Below, piece by piece: positions 1-8,911 of a DNA stretch of 64,000 bases. Positions within the stretch are counted from its first letter, which is position 1. Every line of letters begins with the position of its first letter. A program made the translations under genes and the position numbers. Location of the stretch: the NCBI RefSeq assembly GCF_003967555.1, contig NZ_BIFS01000001.1:3162001-3226000 (forward strand). The letters are read 5' to 3'. The DNA is from Dictyobacter kobayashii. GTDB lineage: Bacteria; Chloroflexota; Ktedonobacteria; Ktedonobacterales; Ktedonobacteraceae. A model generated the notes under the pieces. That model was not told the origin of the DNA, ran no database searches, and was given only the letters and a program-made list of their open reading frames with translations.

Positions 1-1
1 C

Positions 2-346
2 TATGATGTGCCTCTGGTTGGATTGACGAGTGAAAAGATCCGCGAAGATATTAAGGTTACATTCAGCAATGATCCTAATCAAACTTCGCAGGTAAATGCC
101 CTGGTCATGAATTTCGCCGAAAAATCCAATGCGCAGCGCTTAGTAACCCGCATTCTGGATGAATATAAACGCACTGGTAAAGCGACTACCAAGATCGCTC
201 CCAATGTTACCCGTGTGCTGGATGCTGAAACGCTCTCTGCGATCGAACAAATCAATCAGGGTCAGCAAATTTCTCAAGAACAAGTAAAATCAATCGGAAA
301 TAAGACACGTAAACTCACACAGCGATTAGATGATCTTCTTCCGTAA
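2..346 (+). CDS. C-terminal part of an unrecognised protein (5' end outside window)
   Basis: An open frame runs in from the left edge and stops at a TAA at 344-346. The first possible start inside the window is a GTG at 8 with no ribosome binding site before it, so the gene very probably begins upstream. The visible 112 residues are hydrophilic and mostly helical in character, with many K, R, Q and N, and no membrane segment, signal or catalytic motif. I do not recognise the family. A nested inverted repeat follows the stop. Confidence 0.5.
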   Translation, partial: YDVPLVGLTSEKIREDIKVTFSNDPNQTSQVNALVMNFAEKSNAQRLVTRILDEYKRTGKATTKIAPNVTRVLDAETLSAIEQINQGQQISQEQVKSIGNKTRKLTQRLDDLLP

Positions 347-368
347 TACAATTATATGGGGTACCATC

Positions 369-446
369 ATGAATCATCCCTTGGTGTTCGGGTGGTGCAG
401 GAGGTTTTCCTCCTGTGGGGGTGGGGTAAGGGGATAGATGATTCAT
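369..446. repeat. Nested inverted repeat downstream of the first gene
   Basis: The outer 10-bp arms ATGAATCATC (369-378) and GATGATTCAT (437-446) are perfect complements. Inside lies a second perfect hairpin, CAGGAGG-TTTT-CCTCCTG (398-415). No T-run follows the outer arm, so this is not a classical terminator. It could be a transcript-end structure of the preceding gene. Confidence 0.6.
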
Positions 447-508
447 GTTCGATTAGAAGACAAATCACATTGAGTAAATAAAAATAAGGCAGAGGAAGGA
501 AAATTCTT

Positions 509-1207
509 ATGTCGGTACGATGCTCTTTAGGCCATGAAAATCCAGATGGATCAGCATTCTGTGACGAATGTGGCGAACCTCTGAACAGCGCAGCCCCTGA
601 TGCTTCGGCACAGGCAGCAGCGGCACCCGCAGCGGCACCAGTTTCCGCAGCAGCGGCACCCGCGAATGCGGCGCCAGCATCCGCTGGAACTCAGACATGC
701 CCATCCTGCGGAGCAGAAAATCCTGCCGGTGAGGCTTTTTGTTCTAACTGCGGGGTTAGCCTGTTAGGCGCGCCAGCCGCAGTGTCAGCACCACCAGCAG
801 CTGAGCCTGCCGCACCTGTTGCGGTTGCGCAACCTGACCAGCAGCAGCCAGCAGCGGCCGCTCCGGCCGCCGCTCCAACAGCTTTGCAGGCTAGATTGAT
901 CGTTGAGGCGGACAACCAGGAATTCGATCTCAGCGGAAAAGACATTATTACCATTGGACGCGAAGATCCTGTCAGCAACATCTATCCAGATGTCGACCTG
1001 ACACCTCATGGTGGTGAAGAGGGTGGTGTCTCTCGCCTACATGCGCGTATCTTTGTTGAGAATGGCCAATATATGCTAGAGGACGAAAACAGCACAAACT
1101 TTACGTTCCTCAATCGTCAGCGTCTGGCCGGAAAGACACCAACCGCGCTCAATGACAACGACGAGGTCCGTCTCGGACGTGTCCTCTTACGGTTCAAAAC
1201 CCCGTAA
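509..1207 (+). CDS. FHA-domain protein with two N-terminal zinc ribbons
   Basis: The 232-residue protein has three parts. Residues 1-25 and 62-84 are two zinc-ribbon-like modules; the second has the full C64-x2-C67...C78-x2-C81 pattern, and the first has C5, C18 and C21 with His9 probably completing it. A long Ala/Pro-rich linker joins them to a forkhead-associated domain at about 130-232, showing the IGRED, SRLHARI and NSTNFTFLN elements of the phosphothreonine pocket. FHA domains read phosphothreonine made by Hanks-type kinases; one such kinase lies at 34.7 kb, but the link is inference. The ATG has an AGGAAGG ribosome site. No membrane segment is visible, so it is probably a cytosolic adaptor. 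Confidence 0.85.
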   Translation: MSVRCSLGHENPDGSAFCDECGEPLNSAAPDASAQAAAAPAAAPVSAAAAPANAAPASAGTQTCPSCGAENPAGEAFCSNCGVSLLGAPAAVSAPPAAEPAAPVAVAQPDQQQPAAAAPAAAPTALQARLIVEADNQEFDLSGKDIITIGREDPVSNIYPDVDLTPHGGEEGGVSRLHARIFVENGQYMLEDENSTNFTFLNRQRLAGKTPTALNDNDEVRLGRVLLRFKTP

Positions 1208-1246
1208 GAAAACTTTTATCAGACCAGGACTTTTTGATTGCATCAG

Positions 1247-1291
1247 GTAGAGAGGCGGGTAGTGAATTCCCTGTTCGCCTGGCCTCTCTAC
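1247..1291 (+). terminator. Hairpin after the FHA gene
   Basis: Perfect 10-bp arms GTAGAGAGGC (1247-1256) and GCCTCTCTAC (1282-1291) enclose a 25-nt loop. There is no T-run, so termination is uncertain. It separates the FHA gene from the rpmH promoter. Confidence 0.4.
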
Positions 1292-1390
1292 AAGTATCAC
1301 GCACTGATTTTGTTGGTTGGAAGGGATGCGAAAAGCCTCACAGCCAGGTAACATTTGGTGAAAAGTCCTGCAGTAAATCAGCCTGTAGAA

Positions 1391-1419
1391 TTGACAGTAC
1401 GACTGATACTCGATATAAT
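1391..1419 (+). promoter_or_regulatory. Consensus sigma-70 promoter of the rpmH operon
   Basis: TTGACA at 1391-1396 and TATAAT at 1414-1419 are separated by exactly 17 bases, a perfect match to the housekeeping consensus. Transcription would start near 1426, about 30 bases before rpmH. Such strength fits an operon opening with a ribosomal protein gene. Confidence 0.9.
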
Positions 1420-1457
1420 CTACGGGATATCTTGAGTGGAGGCTAAGAAAGGGTCTT

Positions 1458-1592
1458 ATGAAACGCACCTGGCAACCAAAACGCATTCCGCGTAAACGCG
1501 AACACGGTTTTATGAAACGTATGTCCACCCGCAATGGACGTCGTGTGCTCAAGTCTCGCCGCGCCAAAGGGCGCTGGAGCTTGACTGTCTAG
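1458..1592 (+). CDS. rpmH: Ribosomal protein bL34
   Basis: A 44-residue, extremely basic protein beginning [18 protein letters not shown] and continuing with [10 protein letters not shown], the invariant bL34 signature. It is a structural protein of the 50S subunit. The length matches the family (44-47 residues). The ATG follows an AAGAAAGGG ribosome site and the consensus promoter at 1391-1419. rnpA starts 18 bases after the stop, the usual order. dnaA, commonly upstream of rpmH, is absent here; the neighbour is the FHA gene. Confidence 0.97.
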   Translation: MKRTWQPKRIPRKREHGFMKRMSTRNGRRVLKSRRAKGRWSLTV

Positions 1593-1610
1593 TTTTAGAC
1601 AGGCATTATT

Positions 1611-2003
1611 GTGGCACTCAACCGTGCGTTACGCTTACGTAAGAATAGTGATTTCCAGCGAGTAAGGCAGCAGGGAGGCAGTATAGCGTCCCGGCTGCTT
1701 ATCCTCGCGTGGAAGCCCAATGATCAAGCTACACTGCGTGTTGGCTTTGTCGTAAGTAAACGCATTTCAAAACGCGCAGTTCAGCGAAATTATATCAAAC
1801 GGCTACTAGCAGAGGCGGTTCGCTCTCTTTTAGTGGATATTCCACCAGGATGGGATATAGTTTTTAGTGCAAGAAATCAGATCGTTGGTGTACGCTTACC
1901 TGTGTTGATGCAGGATGTATCTACATTGTTACGTCGAGCGCGGCTTCTGGCGAACTCCCCACATGTGGAGTCAGCGGAGTTGAATACACGCAAGGGTTCT
2001 TAA
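1611..2003 (+). CDS. rnpA: Ribonuclease P protein component
   Basis: The 130-residue basic protein supports the RNase P RNA in maturing tRNA 5' ends. It shows the family start ([15 protein letters not shown]) and the RNR-type RNA-binding segment around residues 52-68 ([15 protein letters not shown]). It starts with GTG 18 bases after rpmH and is followed, one base after its stop, by yidD. The C-terminal 15 residues are an unconserved hydrophilic tail. Confidence 0.95.
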   Translation: MALNRALRLRKNSDFQRVRQQGGSIASRLLILAWKPNDQATLRVGFVVSKRISKRAVQRNYIKRLLAEAVRSLLVDIPPGWDIVFSARNQIVGVRLPVLMQDVSTLLRRARLLANSPHVESAELNTRKGS

Positions 2004-2004
2004 C

Positions 2005-2232
2005 GTGAAATATATCGCACTTTTTTTAATACGTGTCTATCAGCACACGCTGTCGGTGGTCCTGCCCTCATCGTGTCGGTTTACCCCCTCATGTTCACAT
2101 TACGGATATGAGGCCATTCAACGTTTTGGCTTTTTCCGTGGCGGCTGGATGACGGTGAAACGCATTGGCCGTTGTCATCCCTTTTATCACGGTGACCTCT
2201 ATGATCCAGTCCCAGAACGTTTGGGTAACTAG
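2005..2232 (+). CDS. yidD: Membrane protein insertion efficiency factor YidD
   Basis: A 75-residue protein with the YidD hallmark of conserved cysteines and aromatic residues ([17 protein letters not shown], then GRCHPF). The N-terminus is amphipathic and associates with the inner face of the membrane, where YidD assists YidC-dependent insertion. It starts with GTG one base after rnpA and precedes yidC, so the three genes are almost certainly cotranscribed. Length is typical (about 70-85 residues). Confidence 0.95.
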   Translation: MKYIALFLIRVYQHTLSVVLPSSCRFTPSCSHYGYEAIQRFGFFRGGWMTVKRIGRCHPFYHGDLYDPVPERLGN

Positions 2233-2256
2233 ATCAAGGAAGGCAGGAGAGTTCTT

Positions 2257-3333
2257 GTGGGCGAGATAGGTTATTTATTCAATATCATCTTTACATTCCC
2301 CATTTTTAATGGTCTTATACTCCTCTATCACCTGTTTGGTGATTTTGGCTTATCAATTGTAGTGCTTACCCTGATCATTAAATTGATTCTTTTTCCCTTG
2401 ACGTTGCAGCAGCTTAAATCCACTAAAGCCACTCAAGCGTTGCAACCACAGATGCAAGAGATTCGCCAGAAATATGCGAAAGATCAGCAGGCCCAGGCGG
2501 CGGCACTACAGACGCTTTACAAAGAGTATGGTGTCAATCCTCTGGCAGGTTGTTTACCTCTGGTAGTACAGCTGCCAGTTCTATATGGTTTATATTATGC
2601 ATTGAGCACTGGACTGCGTACAAATAAGCTGGCTGATATTAACGCGCATCTGTATCCATTTGTTCCGCATTTCACGGCGCTTCCCAAGCTAACCTTTGAT
2701 TGGTTTGCCTGGCTCTCATTCTTGAATCCCATTTTGCATGTCACCTGGAGTTGGACATTCCCATTGAATGCCCCTGACCCATCGCACGTGCTGCCGATCC
2801 TGGCTGGTCTGGCTACCTTTGTTTCATTGCGTATGTCGCAGCCGAAGCAAGTTGCTACTGCGACCAATGGCAATAAACCCGCCGCAGTAGATGCAACCCA
2901 GCAATCTATGAAGATGATGCAGTACATTATGCCACTCTTCACGGTCTTCATTGGCTGGAGCTTTCCTTCTGGCCTGGCCCTTTACTGGACCATTTCGTCG
3001 ATGTTCCAGGCGGTACAGCAATACTTCGTTACCGGTTGGGGTGCCCTGTTGACCACACCCAATTTGAAAAAAGACCTTGAGCCAGCTAGCGCAAGCAGCA
3101 GTGCGGCTACGAATGGTAAAATAAGCACAACAGCTTCTCGTACACAGAAACCAACCGTGGTTGAAAGCACAACAGAGCCTGTTGAAAAAAGTGATGGCAC
3201 AGCGATTTCGCAGTTGCGTAACACCACTCCTAGAACTGCCAATGGCAGTAGTGGTCCTTCCCAGTACACACGGCGACAGCGTGGTGGGAGCGCATCGGCA
3301 CGCAGGCGTAGTGGCCCGCAAAAAGCGCGCTAG
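2257..3333 (+). CDS. yidC: Membrane protein insertase YidC/Oxa1
   Basis: A 358-residue polytopic protein that inserts and folds membrane proteins, alone or with SecYEG. The Oxa1 core is clear: first helix around residues 17-45 with FGLSIVVLTLIIKL, the cytosolic coiled hairpin (KSTKATQALQPQMQEIRQKY), then GVNPLAGCLPLVVQLPVLYG and further helices up to about residue 265. As in Gram-positive and Chloroflexota proteins, the large periplasmic domain of proteobacterial YidC is missing. The last 85 residues are a disordered Ser/Thr-rich tail ending in many Arg, likely a ribosome-binding tail. The start is GTG with GGCAGGAG upstream. Confidence 0.95.
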   Translation: MGEIGYLFNIIFTFPIFNGLILLYHLFGDFGLSIVVLTLIIKLILFPLTLQQLKSTKATQALQPQMQEIRQKYAKDQQAQAAALQTLYKEYGVNPLAGCLPLVVQLPVLYGLYYALSTGLRTNKLADINAHLYPFVPHFTALPKLTFDWFAWLSFLNPILHVTWSWTFPLNAPDPSHVLPILAGLATFVSLRMSQPKQVATATNGNKPAAVDATQQSMKMMQYIMPLFTVFIGWSFPSGLALYWTISSMFQAVQQYFVTGWGALLTTPNLKKDLEPASASSSAATNGKISTTASRTQKPTVVESTTEPVEKSDGTAISQLRNTTPRTANGSSGPSQYTRRQRGGSASARRRSGPQKAR

Positions 3334-3425
3334 AAATCACCTGCAACAACGCTACCTTCGATCACCCTGTCCTGCCACAGGGTGATCGTAAACATAGATA
3401 AATTTTACAGGGAGGCACGGAAACA

Positions 3426-4366
3426 GTGGAAAGCATAGAGGCTAGTGGCAAAAGTGTTGACGAGGCGATCGCGCAGGCATTGACACGCCTGGGTAAACGC
3501 CGTGAAGAGGTGGATATCGCTGTTCTACAGGAACCCAGTCGGGGAGCATTTGGTCTGGGGAGCAAAGATGCCCGCATACGTGTGACTGTTCGTCCGGGTG
3601 TGGCTAGTTCTGGCAGTGCAAGTGCGGTTATTACTCCTGAAATGGCTGATGCCATATTGGGCTCAGGCGATATTGAAATCCCTCTAGGCGATGAGGAGGA
3701 ACCCTATGATGAAGATGAAGAGGAGTTCCTGGATGAAGATGAGGATGAAGAAGAATATGAGGATGAGGACGAGGGAGAACTAGAAGACGAAGACGATGAG
3801 CCTGTGCCTTTTATTGCTTCCTCGGAGCCTTCCCTTCAGCCTCTGGTTGAGCAGGCCGCTGCCGCCAGCGCTAACGATGAATTGCAGGATGTTGAGCATC
3901 CTTCCCGCGAAGATGTAGAAATTACGGTCGATGTTTTACAGCACATCTTACGTTACATGAGTATTCATGCAACTGTGCAGGTGCGCTCCACTAATCCGTT
4001 GACCTTAAATATTCGCGGCATTAATGAGAATCTGGGCCTGTTGATCGGGCGTCGGGGCGAGACCCTGGCGGCTTTGCAATTGCTGGTCAATTTGATTGTG
4101 AGCCATCGTACTAAGCATCGTATGCGCATTATCGTAGACGCTGAAAACTATCGCGAGCGTCGCGAAGAGAACTTGCGCTCCCTGGCCTTGCGTGTGGCCC
4201 AGCAGGTGCGCAATTATCGCCGCTCGATCGCTTTAGAAGCGATGCCCCGCATGAGCGCCGTATCGTGCATATTGCTTTGTCTGATAGTAAGGACATCAGT
4301 ACGGAAAGTATCGGCGAAGGCGAAGAGCGCCGGGTCGTTATCTCTTTGAAGCGCCCGGCACGCTAA
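3426..4366 (+). CDS. khpB: KhpB/Jag RNA-binding protein, frameshifted near the C-terminus
   Basis: Three Jag modules are present: Jag-N (residues 1-55, with the GAFGLGSKDARI motif), a KH domain (about 185-245, with LIGRRGETLAALQ), and an R3H domain. Between Jag-N and KH lies an exceptionally acidic linker (about residues 80-125, nearly all D and E). From 4245-4248 the reading frame is lost: the R3H core (HERRIVHIAL) continues in another frame to a TAA at 4364-4366. One extra C in the CCCC run restores the frame as a MPPHERR junction. An assembly indel is therefore likely. KhpB binds RNA and controls cell elongation in other bacteria. GTG start; last gene of the rpmH operon. Confidence 0.9.
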
Positions 4367-4417
4367 GATGCTAGTATAGCTGAGAACTATTTCGCAACCA
4401 TAGTGCTGCGTTTTTGG

Positions 4418-4476
4418 ATGGTGGTGCGTGGAAAGATAGCCTGTGGGGCTGTTTTTCCACGCACCACCATTTTTAT
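4418..4476 (+). terminator. Rho-independent terminator of the rpmH-khpB operon
   Basis: Perfect 17-bp arms at 4418-4434 and 4454-4470 (core GGTGGTGCGTGG) enclose a 19-nt loop and are followed by TTTTATTATA. Confidence 0.9.
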
Positions 4477-4531
4477 TATAGACGATTTTTGTCGTATTGT
4501 GAGCTGCTACGGGCGGCGAGGATGATTATCT

Positions 4532-5409
4532 GTGTCTCGACAACCTGATTTTTTAACACTTGGACATGTTACACGAGATGTGCAGGCGGATGGTTCTTTT
4601 ACACTTGGTGGCACGGTCACTTTTGCCGCCCAGACCGCCTATCATTTAGGACTGGCGGTGGCGGTTGTGACCTGCGCGGATGCTGAGGTGGCGCGACTTT
4701 TGCTTGAAGCATTACCTGGCATTGCGCTACAGATATGCCCTTCTCCCCAGACAACCACCTTTGCTAACCGTTACCATGAAGGATTTCGAACCCAATATCT
4801 CTATGAGCGCGCTGTGGATATTGTGGAGACAGATATACCCTGGATTGGCGTAACAGCGCTGGCATTGTTCTCTTTGGTCCTCTGACCCAGGAACTACAGC
4901 CTGCTATGATTACCCACTTTCCGCGCCGTCCTGGGATGATACTGGCGGCCACGCCACAGGGTTGGTTGAGACGCTGGGATGCGGATGGGCGGGTCTGGCC
5001 GACGCCCTGGCAAGAGGCAGAGAAGATCCTTCCGGCATTGGATGTGCTGATCCTTAGCCATGATGACTTGCTTCCTTTTGCGGCAGGCGATCGGAATGAG
5101 GCGGATCGCCTGCTGGCTCATTGGAGCATGTTCGTGCCGCTACTGGTCGCCACTGATGGACGCCATGGGGCGACCCTATTCCAGCATGGTCAGACGCGCC
5201 GCTTCCCCGCTTATAGCGCGCGTGAAGTTGATCCTACGGGCGCGGGCGATGTGTTTGCGGCTGCCTTCCTGACCCATCTCTATCGCCATCATGATCCGGC
5301 TCAGGCGGTCGACTTTGCCAACTGTGTGGCCGCCTTCTCAATCGAGCAAACGGGTATCAGTGGGATACCAACACTTTCTCAGGTTGAGCAACGGCGCCGT
5401 ATCTCATAA
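4532..5409 (+). CDS. PfkB/ribokinase-family sugar kinase, frameshifted
   Basis: The N-terminal part (LTLGHVTRDV, GGTVTFAA) is the PfkB substrate-binding region, and the C-terminal part contains the second signature DPTGAGDVFAAAFL with the catalytic Asp. These ATP-dependent kinases phosphorylate sugars or nucleosides; the substrate cannot be told here. The frame breaks near 4838-4845: WRNSAGIVLFGPL follows directly in another frame, and one additional C in the CCC at 4838 repairs it. The gene thus appears as two pieces (4532-4885 and 4906-5409) but is one. Start GTG. The MITE-like element begins 14 bases after the stop. Confidence 0.85.
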
Positions 5410-5423
5410 CAAAAACAAAGTTC

Positions 5424-5590
5424 CCGGGCTTTTTCATGTTCGTCCGGAGATCACAAGCAAGCGAGAATCTGGACCTTCTTTCAAGGGAGTGTGGAGAGAG
5501 TGTGGTGGGCGGCCGCAGCCGCCCACCACACTCTCTCCACACTCCCAACCTGGCGCCGCAGGCGCCAAAGAGAAAAATGAAAAAGCCCTG
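5424..5590. mobile_element. MITE-like element with terminal inverted repeats and 9-bp target duplication
   Basis: A 167-bp non-coding element. Its ends carry perfect 12-bp inverted repeats (GGGCTTTTTCAT at 5426-5437, ATGAAAAAGCCC at 5577-5588). The same 9 bases ACAAAGTTC stand immediately outside both ends (5415-5423 and 5591-5599), as expected for a target-site duplication. Inside are a perfect 29-bp stem (5485-5513 with 5518-5546, loop CGCA) and a short GC hairpin, TGGCGCC-GCA-GGCGCCA (5551-5567). A relative lies at 24486-24755. It has no coding capacity, so it would need a transposase in trans. Confidence 0.75.
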
Positions 5591-5754
5591 ACAAAGTTCG
5601 CGGAAAATTGTGTTCTGCATCAGGCATAGATAGAATCTATTGTGTTTTTTTCTCTACTATACTCAGAGTAATTACCCATTTAGCAATTTTGAATGAGTAC
5701 CCTTTGCTAAGGTGGATGGTGAAGAAGAAAAAAACGCCAGGAGGATCTTCTTTG

Positions 5755-7160
5755 ATGCAGCAACACAACATATCCTATCTATATCCGGGGAGAATATGCC
5801 TCTATTTGATCGGGCTAAGCATCGTTATAGCCCTATTCAATCCCTCAGGGGCAGCCGTTCATACTATGAGTGCGCGCAACTCGCGCCACGCCATGATCCC
5901 CGATATCCATTATAACTATTTGGGTCGCGTTAATGATCCATTAGCATATAAATGTCAGACTCAGGCAAATGGCAAGCACTGCTACGGTGTGAACCAGATG
6001 CGCAACGCCTATAGTGTCGCACCTTTACTCTCACAAGGGTTTACTGGTAAAGGGCGAACTATTGTGATCCTGGATGCCTATCAGGCCCCGCACTTGCGCG
6101 ATGATCTGGGCGATTTTGATGCGCGTTTTGGTCTGGCTCCCATTGCATTAAATATTGTTGCTCCTCAAGGAGTTCCATCCTGGGATAGTCATAGTGTCAT
6201 GCAGCAGACCTGGTCAGCAGAGATTTCAGTGGATGTTGAATGGGCCCATGCTATAGCTCCCGATGCCGCTATCACCCTCGTCGAAGCCAAAAGTGAGAAT
6301 GATCCCGATCTGATCCCTGCCTTAAACTATGCCATTGATAAGAACCTTGGTGATATTATTTCGATGAGTTTTGGCGAGGGTGAGGATTGTCCGGGGGCGG
6401 ATGTACTGCGGCAATGGCATGATGCCTTTGTTAAGGCGACCAGCAAGAAGATTACTTTATTCTCCTCGGCGGGAGATAGTGGGGTTGCCCAACAGACATG
6501 TGACGGCAATTCCTGGCATGTGATGGCTTCAACCCCGGCATCCGATACCCTGGTAACTGGCGTCGGCGGGACCACCCTCAATGCCGATGAGGATACCGGT
6601 GATTACTCTAGTGAGACGGCCTGGAATGAGCCTGCCCTTAAATCCGCCAGCGGCGGTGGTTTCAGCGCCACCTTTCAAAAACCCGCGTACCAGGATCAGA
6701 TCTCCGTTATCAATAAGAAGCGTGGCGTACCGGATGTGGCCTATAATAGTTCGACCGATGGGGGCGTGATCACTGTCTGGTCGGATGGTAGCAATGGTCC
6801 TGGTGGTATCTATAGCTTTGGTGGCACCAGCGTTGGGGCGCCACAATGGTCGGCTATTGTGGCTATCGCGGATCAATATAGCAATCAGCGTCTGGGTTTG
6901 ATCAACCCTATTCTGTATAAGATTGGCAATACACCTGATTGGTATCATAGCGCTTTTCATGATATTGTATCCGGAAATAATGGTATCGAGCTGCAAGCAA
7001 CCCCCAAAGCAATATAACATTGCCTGGTTATAAGGCCATGCCAGGTTGGGATGCTGTTACAGGTTGGGGCACGCCGATTGTCTCGGCCCTCGTTCCCCTG
7101 TTAGCGCATCTGGCGGGAACGCATCTGGCCGTGCTTGAAGATTTCTCTGCTTTATTGTGA
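5755..7160 (+). CDS. Secreted sedolisin-type serine-carboxyl peptidase (S53), frameshifted near the end
   Basis: The start at 5755 is chosen because an AGGAGG site lies 9 bases upstream and the protein then opens with a signal peptide (hydrophobic core ICLYLIGLSIVIALF). The catalytic Glu and Asp sit in AEISVDVEWAHA, the oxyanion Asp in SSAGDSG, and the nucleophile Ser in FGGTSVGAPQW. These acid endopeptidases act outside the cell. The usual pro-domain of about 170 residues is absent: the catalytic domain follows the signal after a short spacer. At 7001-7005 (CCCCC) the frame shifts; the conserved end PGWDAVTGWGTPIVSAL continues in another frame to a TGA at 7158-7160. One extra C would restore it. 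Confidence 0.88.
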
Positions 7161-7269
7161 TCCCAAAAAAATCTGATATAGTGAACACGTACAAGTTTAT
7201 TTTCTGCTTCCGCATCAAGCGCTGCTTAGGAGCGCCAGCTGGAGCAGCTATGTCTTGGAGTATTTGGGA

Positions 7270-8389
7270 ATGACAACGAATGACAGCGCCGTCTCACAAC
7301 TCAAACGAACCCCTCTTTATGAGCAACATCGTGCCCTGGGTGCGCGCCTGGTGGAGTTCGGTGGTTGGGAGATGCCGGTACAGTATAGTGGAATTCTGGA
7401 TGAGCATCAGGCAGTTCGAACCAGGGCGGGACTCTTTGATGTTTGCCACATGGGTGAGTTTAAAGTCGAAGGACAGGATGCGCTAGCATTCTTGCAATAT
7501 CTTGTTCCAAACGATGTCTCGCGCCTGGCAGTCCAGCAAGCCCTCTATACACAATTGTGTCTAGCCAATGGCAATGTCATTGACGACTTGCTCATCTATC
7601 ACCTGGCGGAAAACCACTATATGCTGGTTGTCAATGCCGCTAACATTGACAAGGATTTTGCCTGGGTGCAGGAGCAGGAGCGGAATTTCCAGCACGTTTC
7701 GCTTTCAAATCAATCTGACACCACTGCTTTGATCGCTTTGCAGGGTCCGTTGGCGATAGCGATTTTGCAACCATTGACCAAGGTGGATGTAAAAGATATA
7801 CGCTACTATCGCTTTGCCCCGGTGAGGTCGCAGGCATTCATTGTCTGATCTCGCGTACCGGCTATACGGGTGAAGATGGTTTTGAGCTCTATTGTGCTTC
7901 TGCCGACGTTGCCGGGCTCTGGGATAGCATCCTGGAGGCAGGGAAACCACACGGATTACTGCCCGCGGGCCTGGGTGCGCGCGATACCCTGCGGCTGGAA
8001 GCCGGACTGTGCCTGTATGGTCACGAATTGGACGAGCAGACTAATCCATTAGAGGCTCGTCTGGGTTGGACGGTCAAGCTAAATAAAGGCGCCGCCTTCA
8101 TTGGCAGTGAAGCCTTGCAGCAGGTTAAAGAGCAGGGTCCAGCACGTTTGCTGGTTGGTGTCCAATTGCTGGAGCGCGGCGTCCCACGCGGTGGCTATGC
8201 TCTCTATGCCGGTGAGCAGCAGATTGGTAGCCTTACCAGTGGCGCCCGGGACCTACCGTCCAAAAAAACATTGGGATGGGATATGTCGAAGCGGCCTACG
8301 CAGCTCCTGGAACCTCTATTTCTGTGGAGATCCGCGGCAAACGTATTCCTGCTCAGATTGTGGCGTTACCCTTTTATAAGCGAAAATAA
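7270..8389 (+). CDS. gcvT: Aminomethyltransferase (glycine cleavage T-protein), two frameshifts
   Basis: GcvT takes the aminomethyl group from lipoyl-GcvH, releases ammonia and makes methylene-tetrahydrofolate. The N-terminal half is canonical (TPLYEQHRALGARLVEFGGW, DVCHMGEF). The frame breaks at 7817-7820 (CCCC), after which APGEVAGIHCL and RTGYTGEDGFELYC follow in the next frame, and again at 8245-8250 (CCCGGG), after which VQKNIGMGYVEAAYAAPGT continues to a TAA at 8387-8389. Each break is repaired by one C or G. The total of about 373 residues is normal. The ATG at 7270 is preferred over the in-frame TTG at 7255. gcvH follows 64 bases later. Confidence 0.9.
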
Positions 8390-8453
8390 AGGTATACATC
8401 GGAGTGATGAAAACACTCAGCATTAACTGTCCTGACGAAGGGAGAAAAGAACG

Positions 8454-8849
8454 ATGGCTAGCCTGAATCATCCTGGCAATTTAAAATATAGTAAGACTGA
8501 TGAATGGGTGCGTGTGGAGGGCGACGAAGCAATAATCGGTATTACTGATTACGCCCAGGATCAACTTGGCGATATTGTATATATCGAGTTACCCTGGGAT
8601 AGCGGCCAGGATCTTGCACTGGAGGGCAAATTTGGCGACATTGAGTCGGTCAAAGCTACCTCCGAGCTGGTCTCGCCTTTAAGCGGTGATGTCGTTAGCG
8701 CGAATGAAGAGCTGAAAGAGCATCCAGAATATATCAATGATTACCCCTATGAAAAGGGTTGGATGGTGAGGATAAAGCTTTCTGATCCTTCCCAGCTTGA
8801 TGCTTTATTGGATGTGGATCAATACCTTAAATATTTGCAGGGTCGCTAA
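8454..8849 (+). CDS. gcvH: Glycine cleavage H-protein
   Basis: A 131-residue lipoyl carrier that shuttles the aminomethyl group between the P-, T- and L-proteins. The lipoylated lysine is K67 in GDIESVKATSEL, with the family's opening YSKTDEWVRVEG and the C-terminal GWMVRIKLSD. Length is standard. The ATG has a GAAGGGAG site. It is cotranscribed with gcvT and followed by a strong terminator, so the P-protein genes form a separate unit. Confidence 0.97.
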   Translation: MASLNHPGNLKYSKTDEWVRVEGDEAIIGITDYAQDQLGDIVYIELPWDSGQDLALEGKFGDIESVKATSELVSPLSGDVVSANEELKEHPEYINDYPYEKGWMVRIKLSDPSQLDALLDVDQYLKYLQGR

Positions 8850-8863
8850 GCAATTCATTGATC

Positions 8864-8911
8864 AAAATAGGAATGTTCGAGCGCAGCCGCGCTCGAACAT
8901 TCCTATTTTTT
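8864..8911 (+). terminator. Terminator after gcvH
   Basis: A perfect 21-bp stem (8864-8884 with 8889-8909), loop AGCC, whose right arm ends in the T-run. It isolates gcvT-gcvH from gcvPA-gcvPB. Confidence 0.9.

Noticed and set aside
691..981. Ala/Gly-rich frame opposite the FHA gene
   Set aside because: A shadow of the Ala/Pro linker with no ribosome site or domain.
1207..1458. Replication origin next to rpmH
   Set aside because: No DnaA-box cluster or AT-rich unwinding region seen.
4906..5409. A separate short kinase gene after a truncated one
   Set aside because: The two pieces join exactly into one PfkB kinase after a one-base correction.
7160..7270. Possible glycine riboswitch ahead of gcvT
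   Set aside because: No paired aptamer core or conserved glycine-riboswitch bases; only a short GCTGCT/AGCAGC hairpin.
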